A stretch of DNA of 64,000 bases, taken from the NCBI RefSeq assembly GCF_002163625.1, contig NZ_CP020892.1, forward strand, positions 806,001 to 870,000. Direction: 5' to 3'. The number at the start of each line of letters is the position of its first letter. Within the stretch, counting starts at the first letter, position 1. A program made the translations under genes and the position numbers. The stretch is from Pseudomonas sp. M30-35. Its GTDB lineage: Bacteria > Pseudomonadota > Gammaproteobacteria > Pseudomonadales > Pseudomonadaceae. Positions 27,533-36,244 of this stretch are shown one piece after another. A model generated the notes under the pieces. That model was not told the DNA's origin. It saw nothing but the letters and a program-made list of their open reading frames with translations, and did not search any database.

Positions 27533-27683
27533 GTGTGGGTTGGTTATATAAAGGCCATTAAACCACTCTCGGTTAGTTCAAGTGCTTAAGTTTATCCAGT
27601 AAATATACATGTCGATCATAGGAAAGTATCAAATTGAGTCATTCGATAACTCGTACGTATTTAATGCGCACGACAGCCCATTT

Positions 27684-28610
27684 ATGATCAGCTTGCAGCG
27701 CAATACTGTTGCAACCTTGATAGTGAGCTTGGCAATGATGTCCATGCTGTTCAGCACCTCTGTTTATGCTGAGAAGTTGAGCCCTGATGTTAATGAAAGT
27801 GTTGCGCTTGAAGATGTCCCGGAACCTTTACCTGCACAGGTCGAGGCGCTTGAAGGTGAGGCTTGGCTGATCGATAAGCGTGGTACGGAAACACCGTTGG
27901 TTGAAGGTATGGAAGTCAAGAGGGAACAAGGTATTCGTACCGGTAGCAATGCCTATGTTGCACTGGTGCTTGGCGATGACTCACGTATCGTTCTGCCTTC
28001 ACAAAGTAGTGTTGTGTTGCTGTCTGATGAAAAGGTCATGCAGGTCAAGCTACTGCAAGGGCAGGTAGAGTCTTATGTGCGCAAACGCGAGCCTCAGGTC
28101 GAGCACTTCCAGATACTCACGCCCGTCGGGGTTCTGGGTGTGAGGGGTACGCACTTTCGTGCGCGACAGGTCGCAGGTGAGGATGCAGTGCTAGCAGAGG
28201 TGCTCAGTGGCAGCATTGCCGCCGAGCGTGATGAGCGGCAAGAAGCGCCGAGTTTAATCAATGCTAAGCAGGGCATGCGCATCGTGCCAGATGGCAATTT
28301 GAATGCGGTCGAGTTATTGCCCGGGCCGCAATTGCTTGGCCAGCAAGGCAGTGCTGCTGCGGACAGCGGTTGGACCATCGTGATCAAACCGCTCCCGGGG
28401 GCGCAGCGTTACCGCGTGCAGGTTGCGAGTGACCCGAAGTTTATGCGGATCAAGCGTGAGCAGTTTTCGAACTCAACCGAAGTAAGTTTCTTTGGATTGG
28501 ATCTGCCTTTGTATTACGTGCGCATATCTGCATTTGATGAGCTGGGTCTTGAAGGTCTTACCTCAATCTATCATGTGATGCACTTCTTGCCTGTCGCAAG
28601 TCAGTACTGA
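27684..28610 (+). CDS. Secreted FecR-domain protein
   Basis: About 308 residues beginning with a signal peptide ('LIVSLAMMSMLFSTSVYA'). Next is a FecR-type domain (about residues 55-170) with 'GIRTGSNAYVALVLGDDSRI' and 'ILTPVGVLGVRGTHFRAR', then a C-terminal region with 'YRVQVASDPKFMRIKRE' resembling the fibronectin-III-like end of related proteins. It has no membrane helix after the signal peptide, so it is probably periplasmic. An ATG at 27609 would add 25 residues before the signal peptide and lacks a ribosome site; the one chosen here also lacks a good one. The CHASE2 kinase gene starts about 40 bases downstream, and such pairs recur in bacteria, so the FecR protein is likely its partner. 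Confidence 0.82.
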   Translation: MISLQRNTVATLIVSLAMMSMLFSTSVYAEKLSPDVNESVALEDVPEPLPAQVEALEGEAWLIDKRGTETPLVEGMEVKREQGIRTGSNAYVALVLGDDSRIVLPSQSSVVLLSDEKVMQVKLLQGQVESYVRKREPQVEHFQILTPVGVLGVRGTHFRARQVAGEDAVLAEVLSGSIAAERDERQEAPSLINAKQGMRIVPDGNLNAVELLPGPQLLGQQGSAAADSGWTIVIKPLPGAQRYRVQVASDPKFMRIKREQFSNSTEVSFFGLDLPLYYVRISAFDELGLEGLTSIYHVMHFLPVASQY

Positions 28611-28651
28611 GGGTCTTGGCGCGTGTGACAAACAGTAAAATTGGGTCTGAG

Positions 28652-30985
28652 ATGAAGGTAGAGCGGCGAAATTCCTTTTCAATGTCTCGCCAGCTATTCA
28701 ATCGCATTGCGCGCGAGTGGATAGTCGTGACCTTAATTTTGATCCCTCTGACGGCAGGGCTTTCACTGACACACGCACTTGGACTTGACTCGCTAATCTA
28801 CGACCGTCTGTTGTCGATGACTCGACTGAATGCTGACCCACGGATTCTCCTGGTCAATATCGACAACCGCAGCCTGGCCGAGATTGGCCGCTGGCCGTGG
28901 TCACGTGATGTCCACGCAACGCTGATTGATCGACTGACGAAGGCCGAGCCCGCTGCTGTTCTGTTTGATGTGATTTTCAGTGAGCCGGGATTAAGCCCTG
29001 ATATCGATCAGCGTTTTGCCGACGCATTATGTAAATCGGGTGTCGTTGTGTTGCCGTCTATCCGCAGAGGCATAGAGCAGGCGGATGGCGTGTCGAGTGA
29101 GTTTCCTCCAATTGAACCGCTGCGCACATGTGCATGGGGTATTGGCCATATTAATGTGCAGGCAGATAGTGATGGAGTTGTGCGTAGTGTTCACTTGCGT
29201 GAAGGCTTAGTCGATGACCTGCGGTTACAGATGGCGTGGGTCGGAAATTTATTGATTAATCCAACTGCCCGAACAAAAGGCCTGCCTGGCCAAGCTTCAC
29301 AAGGTAGTGCGCAAGGTTGGGTTGTTGATCACTCTATTCGCATTCCTTATTTACGCAGTGCCCAAGCATTTTCTAGCGTGTCGTACTCAAGCATCTTGCG
29401 TGGCGAAGTGCCGGACTCAATACTGCGCAATCGTATTATTTTGATCGGGGCAACAGCGCCAGGTTTAGGGGATCGCTACGTAACGCCGATATCGGGAAGC
29501 GCTGGAGGGACTGCGGGCATTGAAATTCAGGCCAGTATTCTCAATGGGCTGTTGCAGGACCGCAGTGTTGCTGAGTTTTCTGATTGGCTGTGCGCGTTCT
29601 TCGCGGTTGTCCCCGTCATGTTACTGCTGGCGATCATGTGGTTATCTGGCCTGCGATTTGCGCTGCTATTGAGTCTGAGTGTGGTCGCGCTGACCCTGCT
29701 CGCTTGCTTATTGTTGCTTCAAGCTGGCTGGTGGTGGCCGCCCTCTGCCAGTCTGTTGGGTGTTTTACTGGCTTATTCGCTGTGGAACTGGCGACGCTCA
29801 AGCGCTGCCTTAGGATATCTCGGTTGGGAGTTGGCGCGCCTTGACCAAGAGCCGCAAGTCTTACCTGAACGTACTTTTGAGAAAGGACTTATTGCTGGAG
29901 ACATAATCCAGCAACGTATGGTTGCACTTGAACGTGCGGTTGATCAGGTGCGAAATACACGAAGGTTTATGACCGATGGTTTGGAGCATCTGCCTGTAGC
30001 GAGTTTGATGTGTCGTAAAGACGGGGGCATATTATTTGCCAATCGATGTGCACGGGCTCTGGTCAAAGACTACACCGCAGGTAGTCGCTTAAGTGAATAC
30101 CTGCAGCGCTTGGGGCACCCGGATGTAACGGCTCCTGGTTTCAGTGAGTCGGATCAGTTCAAGACGCTCCGTGATGTCGAGTTTCGCACTCCGCAAGGCT
30201 TAAGCCTGCGTACCGAAGTCGCGCCCATGCTGACAGCAGAGCACGGCACAATCGCTGGCTGGTTGATTAGCTTGGTCGATCTGACCAGTGAGCGTGAATC
30301 TGAAGAGCAGCGAGCAAGTATGTTGCGCTTCCTCTCGCATGACCTACGTGCACCTCACTCGGCAATTCTCTCACTGCTTTCGATGCATCAAGCTCAAGTC
30401 GGCGAGGAGGGCGGGCACGCCATGCTCTCTGCCAGTATTGAAAAACAGGTGCGTCGAGCGCTGCGGCTCACCGATGATTTCTTGCAGCTAACCAAAGCTG
30501 AATCATCCGAGTACAGGCTTGAGCCTGTGTTACTTGAAAGCATTGTGCAGGACGCCGTGGATGAGGTCTGGACGCTGGCGCAAAGCAAGTTTATCGCGAT
30601 CAAGATGCATCTGCCTGATGAGGAGACTGTGGTATTGGCAGACCCTGGTTTGTTATGCCGTGCGCTGTTTAATCTGCTTGAGAACGCGATCAAATACAGC
30701 CCGAATAACACGCTGGTCAGCGTAACCCTATCGGTAGAACAGGGCTGGGTGGTATGTGCGATTGCGGATCAAGGCGAGGGCATTGCCTCTGAAAATATTG
30801 CGCAATTGTTCCGGAGCTACCAGCGCTTCTCCAAAGACCCATCGATTGGCGGCGTGGGTCTTGGTTTGGCAATGGTTAAAGCGGTGGTTGAGCACCATGG
30901 CGGGGTTATCGAATGTCACAGTGAGGTCGGCACGGGTAGCGTGTTTAGGTTGAAGCTACCACTGCTTGATGAGCCGCAGGTTTGA
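28652..30985 (+). CDS. CHASE2-PAS sensor histidine kinase
   Basis: A 777-residue membrane kinase. A first helix (about residues 24-42) leads into a CHASE2 extracytoplasmic domain (about 45-310) with 'RILLVNIDNRSLAEIGRWPW' and 'RIILIGATAPGLGDRYVTP'. Three helices follow around 312-378. Then come a coiled linker, a PAS-like domain (about 440-550) and the kinase core with His563 in 'FLSHDLRAPHSAIL', N box 'LLENAIKYSP', 'DQGEGIASENI' and 'GVGLGLAMVK'. All residues needed for activity are seen. It probably reads the envelope state with the FecR protein encoded just upstream and signals to the OmpR-type regulator at 25610. Earlier in-frame starts exist (TTG 28616); ATG 28652 is the most upstream ATG. 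Confidence 0.92.
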   Translation: MKVERRNSFSMSRQLFNRIAREWIVVTLILIPLTAGLSLTHALGLDSLIYDRLLSMTRLNADPRILLVNIDNRSLAEIGRWPWSRDVHATLIDRLTKAEPAAVLFDVIFSEPGLSPDIDQRFADALCKSGVVVLPSIRRGIEQADGVSSEFPPIEPLRTCAWGIGHINVQADSDGVVRSVHLREGLVDDLRLQMAWVGNLLINPTARTKGLPGQASQGSAQGWVVDHSIRIPYLRSAQAFSSVSYSSILRGEVPDSILRNRIILIGATAPGLGDRYVTPISGSAGGTAGIEIQASILNGLLQDRSVAEFSDWLCAFFAVVPVMLLLAIMWLSGLRFALLLSLSVVALTLLACLLLLQAGWWWPPSASLLGVLLAYSLWNWRRSSAALGYLGWELARLDQEPQVLPERTFEKGLIAGDIIQQRMVALERAVDQVRNTRRFMTDGLEHLPVASLMCRKDGGILFANRCARALVKDYTAGSRLSEYLQRLGHPDVTAPGFSESDQFKTLRDVEFRTPQGLSLRTEVAPMLTAEHGTIAGWLISLVDLTSERESEEQRASMLRFLSHDLRAPHSAILSLLSMHQAQVGEEGGHAMLSASIEKQVRRALRLTDDFLQLTKAESSEYRLEPVLLESIVQDAVDEVWTLAQSKFIAIKMHLPDEETVVLADPGLLCRALFNLLENAIKYSPNNTLVSVTLSVEQGWVVCAIADQGEGIASENIAQLFRSYQRFSKDPSIGGVGLGLAMVKAVVEHHGGVIECHSEVGTGSVFRLKLPLLDEPQV

Positions 30986-31026
30986 GGCGGGCGCTTTCAA
31001 TCGTGACTTAACGGTTCACCAGGCAC

Positions 31027-31055
31027 AAAAAAACCAGCACTAGGCTGGTTTTTTT
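31027..31055. terminator. Bidirectional rho-independent terminator
   Basis: AAAAAAACCAGC and GCTGGTTTTTTT form a 12-bp stem around ACTAG, between the convergent kinase and ppa genes; it can serve both. Confidence 0.93.
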
Positions 31056-31075
31056 GAATTAGCGATTACCCAGTC

Positions 31076-31603
31076 TTACTTTTTGTAAGCGGCAACTGCC
31101 TTGGTGATTTCAGCGCGGGCTGCGTCAGCATTGCCCCAGCCTTCAACCTTGACCCACTTGCCTTTTTCGAGGTCTTTATAGTTCTCGAAGAAGTGTTTGA
31201 TTTGCTCAAGCAGCAGCGCTGGCAGGTCGGTGTATTCTTTGATGTCGACGTACAGCTGGCTTAGCTTGTCGTGCGGTACGGCGATCAGCTTGGCGTCGCC
31301 ACCGGCTTCGTCAGTCATGTGCAGTACGCCAACTGGGCGAGCACGGATCACTGCGCCTGGTGCAACTGGGTAAGGTGTTACAACCAGTACGTCGAGCGGG
31401 TCACCGTCGTCAGCCAAGGTGTTCGGGATGTAGCCATAGTTGGCTGGGTAGAACATTGGCGTAGCCATGAAACGGTCGACGAACAGGCAATCGCTGTCGT
31501 GATCGATCTCGTATTTGATCGGCGCGTGGTTGGCCGGAATCTCGATAGCGACGTAGATGTCATTCGGCAGGTCTTTGCCTGCCGGAATCTTGCTGTAGCT
31601 CAT
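31076..31603 (-). CDS. ppa: Inorganic pyrophosphatase
   Basis: A 175-residue type I soluble pyrophosphatase that splits pyrophosphate to two phosphates and so drives biosynthetic reactions. The signature '[13 protein letters not shown]' with its metal-binding aspartates is present, as are '[19 protein letters not shown]' and the C-terminal '[14 protein letters not shown]'. The length is that of the homohexameric bacterial enzyme. A GGGAG site lies just upstream of the start at 31603. Confidence 0.98.
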   Translation of the reverse strand: MSYSKIPAGKDLPNDIYVAIEIPANHAPIKYEIDHDSDCLFVDRFMATPMFYPANYGYIPNTLADDGDPLDVLVVTPYPVAPGAVIRARPVGVLHMTDEAGGDAKLIAVPHDKLSQLYVDIKEYTDLPALLLEQIKHFFENYKDLEKGKWVKVEGWGNADAARAEITKAVAAYKK

Positions 31604-31996
31604 GGGGGAGCTCCCTGAAAGTAGACCAAAAAAGTGGCGAGATTATAGGCGTATTCCTGTACGCATGCTACGCCAGCGTAGCTAGCCATTGGTCGCTTAA
31701 CCTTTAGCCCTGAGAGTTTAAAGGGGGTTGACGATAGCGCGCCTGAGTTTTTTAGTCTTTGTAAGTGTTTCAGCGGGTGCTCTCAGCAGAACGATGTTGT
31801 CGGTAAAACAAAGTTGTTGGTGAAGCTATGGTGACGTTAAAACTATCGTGTCGGTAAAACTATGCAAGCGGTGCTTATTCACTGGCGATAGCTTAAATCC
31901 AGCGGTTTTATGGGCGGTAAGCCAAGGGCAAAACGGCACAAAGAGTGCACAGGCATTTCGGGTAACCAATTCATCGTTCGCGAGGGAGGGTTTGAA
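31604..31996. other. Promoter region between ppa and the pseudokinase gene
   Basis: The 393-bp divergent gap holds a perfect GCTACGC-CA-GCGTAGC palindrome (31667-31682) near ppa. It also holds two copies of TGTCGGTAAAAC at 31798-31809 and 31849-31860, with a related GTTAAAACTATCG between them. No gene is seen. The repeats lie before the protein starting at 31997 and may be regulatory. Confidence 0.55.
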
Positions 31997-33595
31997 ATGC
32001 CTACAGAGCGCATGGAGCACCCGGCAGCCACAGTAGTATTGGGTCATGGAATAGACTTGCCGCGCCAAGCCGCGCGAGTCAGAGCGATGTGGGTGGCAGG
32101 GCGTAAAGGGCGTCCGCCCGTTTTGATGGTGGCATTACTTTGGGCGCGCGAGTGCGCTGAAGTGGTGCAAACCATTGAACATTACCTTGATGCGTTGTTT
32201 GCCGACTACCGCTGCACTCCGCAAAGTTGGAGCGAGGCTCAAGCGGCGCGGCAGGTTCTGGCGGCCCTGAATCAACAGTTATTTCGGCGCAAACAAACTG
32301 GGCGTCAAATAGCAGAGCTCAATGTCGGCCTGTTATTGCTTCAAGAGGATGACCTGCAGTTCCTGCAGGCGGGTTCAATAGGTCTGCTGCGTTACCAGAA
32401 CGATACTATCCATACCTTGGTTGGTCGTGATGGTATGCAGATTGGTGAGCGAGCCGAGCTGGCGCTGGTTCAGCATAGTTTGCCGCTAAATGCTGGCGAA
32501 CTGCTGCTAATGGCGCCACAGCCGTTATTGGGCGTTGCTGATCTAAATGCATACCGCCACGCCCGTCAAACCCAGTGTGCAACCGAGTTACAGGCGTTGC
32601 TTGAGCCACTTTTGCATGCCCCAAGTGCGGGGGTTCTGCTTTTGCTAGGTGACTCGAATACGCTCAACAGTCACCCAAGTACCGAGTCATGGCCGGTGGT
32701 GAAGAATGCTGTTGCAGGCATGCAAATAGATGGCTGGACACTAATCAGTAGCTGTTCATTTGGGCCGCCAGGGCGTGTATTCAGAGCGCTTGATGCCGCG
32801 GGGCGTTGTGCGCTTTTATGGTTGTCTGAGTGGCCCGCCGATGATGTTTTCTGGCAGCGAGAGTGGGCCGTGCGTGGCAGCCGAGTGTCGGGTTTGCCTC
32901 AAGTCATGTCAGCCTACACGCCTCGCGAGCACGCCTTCTCGTTGTTTGAATCTCCGCCGATGGATATGCGCAGTCTGGCCGACTGGGCTGCGGCGCGTGG
33001 CCCGTTAGCGCTGCACACGGTCATGTCGATAATCAAGCAGGCAATAGGTGCAGTGCGCGCCCTGCAGCGCCGTGGTATGCAAGGGTTGTTGTTAAGCCCG
33101 CGCAACATTTTGATTAGCGAGTCTGGTCAGGTGTTGTTATTTGTAGAGCAGGCCGTGCTGATTCCAGGGGCGCCGCGACAAGCCTTGCCTGCCGAGGCTG
33201 TTCCGTTGGCTCCGGAGTTGCGAACGGCTGAAGGGAGTGTGGATGGCCGTGCCGATCAGTTTGCGCTGGCAGCATTAGCCTACTGGCTGTTGTGCGGGCA
33301 GTGGCCTGAGGTCGCACGACCCGAAGCCAGTTCATATAGTCGTTATGTGCCGTTGGAAAATTTTAATCGGCGTCTACCCAATGGCTGGGATGGCGTACTG
33401 GCAAGGGCCTTGGCGCCACAAGCTGCGTCGCGATTTGATGCGCTATCAGAGTTTCAACAGGCCTTGGAACAACCGCTCCAGCACAGCTTCGGCAGCAGTC
33501 GGCACGACAATAAAGTCTCCAGATGGCGCGTCTGGGTGGTCGCTATTTTACTGTTGCAGTTGGGCATCGGCCTGCTGGTAAGCCTTGCCCATTGA
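31997..33595 (+). CDS. Membrane-anchored pseudophosphatase-pseudokinase fusion
   Basis: A 532-residue protein with the layout of the PP2C-kinase fusions found in pseudomonads. Residues about 1-215 follow the PP2C fold ('AELNVGLLLLQEDDLQFLQAG'), but the metal-binding aspartates are missing: where active enzymes have HVGDSR there is QAGSIG, and no DGxGG is seen. Residues about 290-500 follow the kinase C-lobe ('LLLSPRNILISESGQVLLF' in place of HRD...N...DFG; 'DGRADQFALAALAYWLLCG' intact). The catalytic Asp and DFG Asp are absent. The protein ends in a membrane helix. It probably binds or scaffolds rather than catalyses. ATG 31997 has GAGGGAGGG before it and is preferred over an earlier in-frame start at 31910. 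Confidence 0.75.
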   Translation: MPTERMEHPAATVVLGHGIDLPRQAARVRAMWVAGRKGRPPVLMVALLWARECAEVVQTIEHYLDALFADYRCTPQSWSEAQAARQVLAALNQQLFRRKQTGRQIAELNVGLLLLQEDDLQFLQAGSIGLLRYQNDTIHTLVGRDGMQIGERAELALVQHSLPLNAGELLLMAPQPLLGVADLNAYRHARQTQCATELQALLEPLLHAPSAGVLLLLGDSNTLNSHPSTESWPVVKNAVAGMQIDGWTLISSCSFGPPGRVFRALDAAGRCALLWLSEWPADDVFWQREWAVRGSRVSGLPQVMSAYTPREHAFSLFESPPMDMRSLADWAAARGPLALHTVMSIIKQAIGAVRALQRRGMQGLLLSPRNILISESGQVLLFVEQAVLIPGAPRQALPAEAVPLAPELRTAEGSVDGRADQFALAALAYWLLCGQWPEVARPEASSYSRYVPLENFNRRLPNGWDGVLARALAPQAASRFDALSEFQQALEQPLQHSFGSSRHDNKVSRWRVWVVAILLLQLGIGLLVSLAH

Positions 33596-33662
33596 TGCGC
33601 TGAAATGGTCGAGCCACTTCATTAGGGCTGGAAACTGTGCAGGCCACAGCAACTGCAGTGAT

Positions 33663-34118
33663 TTAGTCCGAATTGATTGGCAGCACGTAGTTTTTGAATT
33701 GCTCATCAACGACGAAGCCAATTGATTCGTAAACCTTTTGCGCCACTTCGTTATCGCTGCTGGTCGACACGCGCATGCGCACGGCATTGGTATCTTTGGC
33801 CATTTTCTTGGCGGTTTGGATGAGGCGGTCGGCAACCAGTTGGCGACGTGCGTCTTCGGCAACGTAAATATCGTTGAGAATCCAGACACGTTTCAGGGCT
33901 AACGAGGAGTAGCTCGGGTACAGCTGGCAGAAACCCAGCAGCTTGTCCTCATCATCTGCCAGAGCCAGGTAAATGGTTGACTCCTTACGGCGCAGGCGCT
34001 TTTCCAGAAATGCTCGCGATGAGTCCGGGAAGGACAGTTCGCCGTAGAACTCACGGTATTTAACGAACAAAGGAGTCAACAAATCCAAGTGTTCCAGCGT
34101 GGCTTGAACAATACGCAT
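33663..34118 (-). CDS. GNAT-family N-acetyltransferase
   Basis: A 151-residue protein of GNAT size and order. Central strands 'VWILNDIYVAEDARRQLVADRLI' include a weakened acetyl-CoA loop (usual R-x-x-G-x-G/A appears as RRQLVA). The C-terminal 'VRMRVSTSSDNEVAQKVYESIGF' is the classic end of the fold. It likely transfers an acetyl group to an amine of unknown identity. Confidence 0.88.
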   Translation of the reverse strand: MRIVQATLEHLDLLTPLFVKYREFYGELSFPDSSRAFLEKRLRRKESTIYLALADDEDKLLGFCQLYPSYSSLALKRVWILNDIYVAEDARRQLVADRLIQTAKKMAKDTNAVRMRVSTSSDNEVAQKVYESIGFVVDEQFKNYVLPINSD

Positions 34119-34313
34119 TGCGGGCCCTCGATATCAGTTTTTGAGCAGGCGTAAAGTCGCTCAAGCAGCAGTCATTACCAGAGATTTGGTCTGAGTAATG
34201 AAGCATGAGTTATGCCATTAATTGATTTGATGCTGCCTAAAAAAATTTGAAAGCGCAATCCAAGCGAGCGTTTGATTTGCTCTGGCAGCCGCAACGACTA
34301 CCGGGTTGCAGGA

Positions 34314-34344
34314 GGCAGGCTACACATTGCATGTGGCCTGCCTA
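34314..34344 (-). repeat. Imperfect hairpin after the aldehyde dehydrogenase gene
   Basis: GGCAGGC pairs with GCCTGCC, and the inner ACACA/TGTG continues the stem with one unpaired base. On the minus strand it is preceded by CGTAGG, the same head as the REP-like elements at 63.6 kb. It may act as a terminator or be a single REP-like element. Confidence 0.4.
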
Positions 34345-34357
34345 CGGGGTTGGAATA

Positions 34358-35878
34358 TCAGAAGAAGCCGAGCGGGTTGATGTCGTAACTGATCAGCAGG
34401 TTTTTGGTTTGCTGATAATGATCAAGCATCATCTTGTGTGTTTCGCGGCCGACGCCGGACTTTTTATAACCGCCAAAAGCGGCATGCGCGGGGTAAAGGT
34501 GATAGCAGTTGGTCCAGACGCGACCGGCTTTAATCGCCCGTCCCATGCGGTAAGCACGGTTAATGTCACGGGTCCAAAGACCAGCGCCTAAACCAAACTC
34601 GGTGTCGTTGGCGATGGCTAATGCCTCTGCCTCATCTTTAAATGTGGTCACGCCAACCACTGGGCCAAAGATTTCCTCCTGGAAGACGCGCATTTTATTG
34701 GTGCCTTTAAGCAGTGTCGGTTGGATGTAATAACCGTTCGACAGATCGCCCTCGAGCGTTTCTCTTGCGCCTCCGGTCAGCAACTCGGCACCTTCTTGCT
34801 GGGCGATTTCGAGGTAGCTAAGTATTTTATCGTACTGTTGCTCCGACGCTTGCGCGCCGACCATTGTCTCGGTATCCAGCGGGTTGCCCCGTTTTATCTG
34901 TTTGATCTTCTTCATTACTTCGAGCATGAATGGCTCGTAGATTGACTCCTGCACCAAGGCCCGTGACGGACAGGTGCAGACTTCGCCTTGGTTGAAAAAT
35001 GCCAGTACCAACCCTTCGGCAGCTTTTTCGATGAACTCAGGCTCGGCCTGCATGATGTCTTCGAAGAATACGTTGGGTGATTTTCCACCCAGTTCCACGG
35101 TCGACGGGATAATGTTTTCGGCAGCGCACTTGAGGATGTGTGAGCCGATAGGGGTTGAGCCGGTGAAGGCAATTTTGGCGATCCGTTTGCTGGTGGCCAG
35201 CGCTTCTCCTGCTTCACGGCCATAGCCCTGAACAATGTTCAGCACGCCAGGGGGTAATAAGTCACCCACCAGTTCGGCAAATACGGTGATCGATAGCGGT
35301 GTTTGCTCTGCCGGTTTGAGGATTACACAGTTACCAGCCGCCAGCGCGGGGGCGAGTTTCCAGGCCGCCATCAACAGTGGAAAATTCCAGGGAATGATCT
35401 GGCCGACGACGCCCAATGGTTCATGGAAATGATAGGCCGCGGTGTGTTCGTCAATTTCTGCGGCGCTGCCTTCTTGTGCGCGGATGCAGCCGGCAAAGTA
35501 ACGAAAATGGTCGGCTGCCAGCGGTACGTCGGCGTTTAGCGTTTCACGTACGGCTTTGCCGTTGTCCCAGGTTTCGGTGACAGCCAGTAGCTCAAGATTT
35601 TCTTCGATACGGTCAGCAATTTTCAGCAGTATCAAGGCGCGTGCCTGCGCTGAGGTTTTGCCCCAGGCATCGGCAGCGCCGTGGGCTGCATCCAACGCAC
35701 GCTCAATGTCCGCTGCGCGTGAGCGCGGAAATTCAGCAATTACCGATGCGTCAATTGGGCTGGTGTTGGAGAAGTATTCGCCATCAACTGGGGCAACAAA
35801 CTCGCCCCCAATAAAGTTGCCGTAACGCGTCTTGAATGAAACGACTGAGCCTGGAGTTCCGGGTTTGGCGTAAATCAT
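34358..35878 (-). CDS. exaC: NAD+-dependent aldehyde dehydrogenase, ExaC/AldB-like
   Basis: A 506-residue tetrameric-type aldehyde dehydrogenase. The catalytic Cys is in '[16 protein letters not shown]', the general-base Glu in '[15 protein letters not shown]', and the cofactor loop is '[13 protein letters not shown]'. Length and sequence type match ExaC, which oxidises acetaldehyde to acetate during ethanol growth in P. aeruginosa. The start was set at [10 protein letters not shown], which has GAGAGG upstream. No dedicated regulator gene adjoins it here, but its promoter region has two facing 11-bp repeats (35903-35945). Substrate preference is inferred. Confidence 0.88.
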   Translation of the reverse strand: MIYAKPGTPGSVVSFKTRYGNFIGGEFVAPVDGEYFSNTSPIDASVIAEFPRSRAADIERALDAAHGAADAWGKTSAQARALILLKIADRIEENLELLAVTETWDNGKAVRETLNADVPLAADHFRYFAGCIRAQEGSAAEIDEHTAAYHFHEPLGVVGQIIPWNFPLLMAAWKLAPALAAGNCVILKPAEQTPLSITVFAELVGDLLPPGVLNIVQGYGREAGEALATSKRIAKIAFTGSTPIGSHILKCAAENIIPSTVELGGKSPNVFFEDIMQAEPEFIEKAAEGLVLAFFNQGEVCTCPSRALVQESIYEPFMLEVMKKIKQIKRGNPLDTETMVGAQASEQQYDKILSYLEIAQQEGAELLTGGARETLEGDLSNGYYIQPTLLKGTNKMRVFQEEIFGPVVGVTTFKDEAEALAIANDTEFGLGAGLWTRDINRAYRMGRAIKAGRVWTNCYHLYPAHAAFGGYKKSGVGRETHKMMLDHYQQTKNLLISYDINPLGFF

Positions 35879-35902
35879 GATGCGGGCCTCTCTTGTGTTG
35901 AG

Positions 35903-35949
35903 GTGATGCACATTAAGGACAGCGGTGGCAGCTCATGTGCATCACATGA
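35903..35949. promoter_or_regulatory. Facing 11-bp repeats in the exaC promoter region
   Basis: GTGATGCACAT (35903-35913) and ATGTGCATCAC (35935-35945) are exact inverted copies whose centres are 32 bp apart, about three helical turns. The second copy also sits in a local 7-3-7 palindrome, TCATGTG-CAT-CACATGA (35933-35949). The site begins about 25 bp upstream of the exaC start. This looks like a two-site operator. Confidence 0.6.
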
Positions 35950-36244
35950 TCAATCTAGGGGTACGGGCTAGCCGAAGACATTGGACTATGCTCGGCGCAC
36001 AGTTTGCTTCTGCGCGCAGGTTAGATAGAGATTAGTCGCTCTGGCGCTTATCGCCCTGCGCGAATTTGCGATCCTGTAGCGTGTTGGAGTCCAGTTGTGC
36101 CCTTAGGTTTCACTGCACGCTGGCGCTGTGTTTGTATGCTCGGGACTGCAGCGCCTTTTGCGGCCGAGCAGGGCGCTGCTGTGCTAATCTGCGGCGAGAT
36201 TTTGTCGGGCTGATGCGGTCCGTTTTTTGAGGTTTAGGTTTTTC
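35950..36244. other. Intergenic region before mpl
   Basis: About 300 bp between the divergent exaC and mpl genes. It must contain the mpl promoter. Apart from the operator-like repeats next to exaC, I see no gene, RNA or strong hairpin in it. Confidence 0.5.

Larger units (their letters stand above)
26324..27608. other. 1.3-kb gene-poor gap between response regulator and FecR gene
   Basis: This long gap has no convincing protein gene. Contents that I can see: the regulator promoter region (26324-26470, AT-rich), a 13-bp perfect inverted repeat at 26797-26833, a doubtful minus-strand frame at 27138-27398, and an 8-bp tandem repeat at 27501-27532 followed by a TATA-rich stretch at 27544-27551 before the FecR gene. 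It is less GC-rich than core genes. A regulatory RNA or decayed gene could be present, but I cannot show either. Confidence 0.5.
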
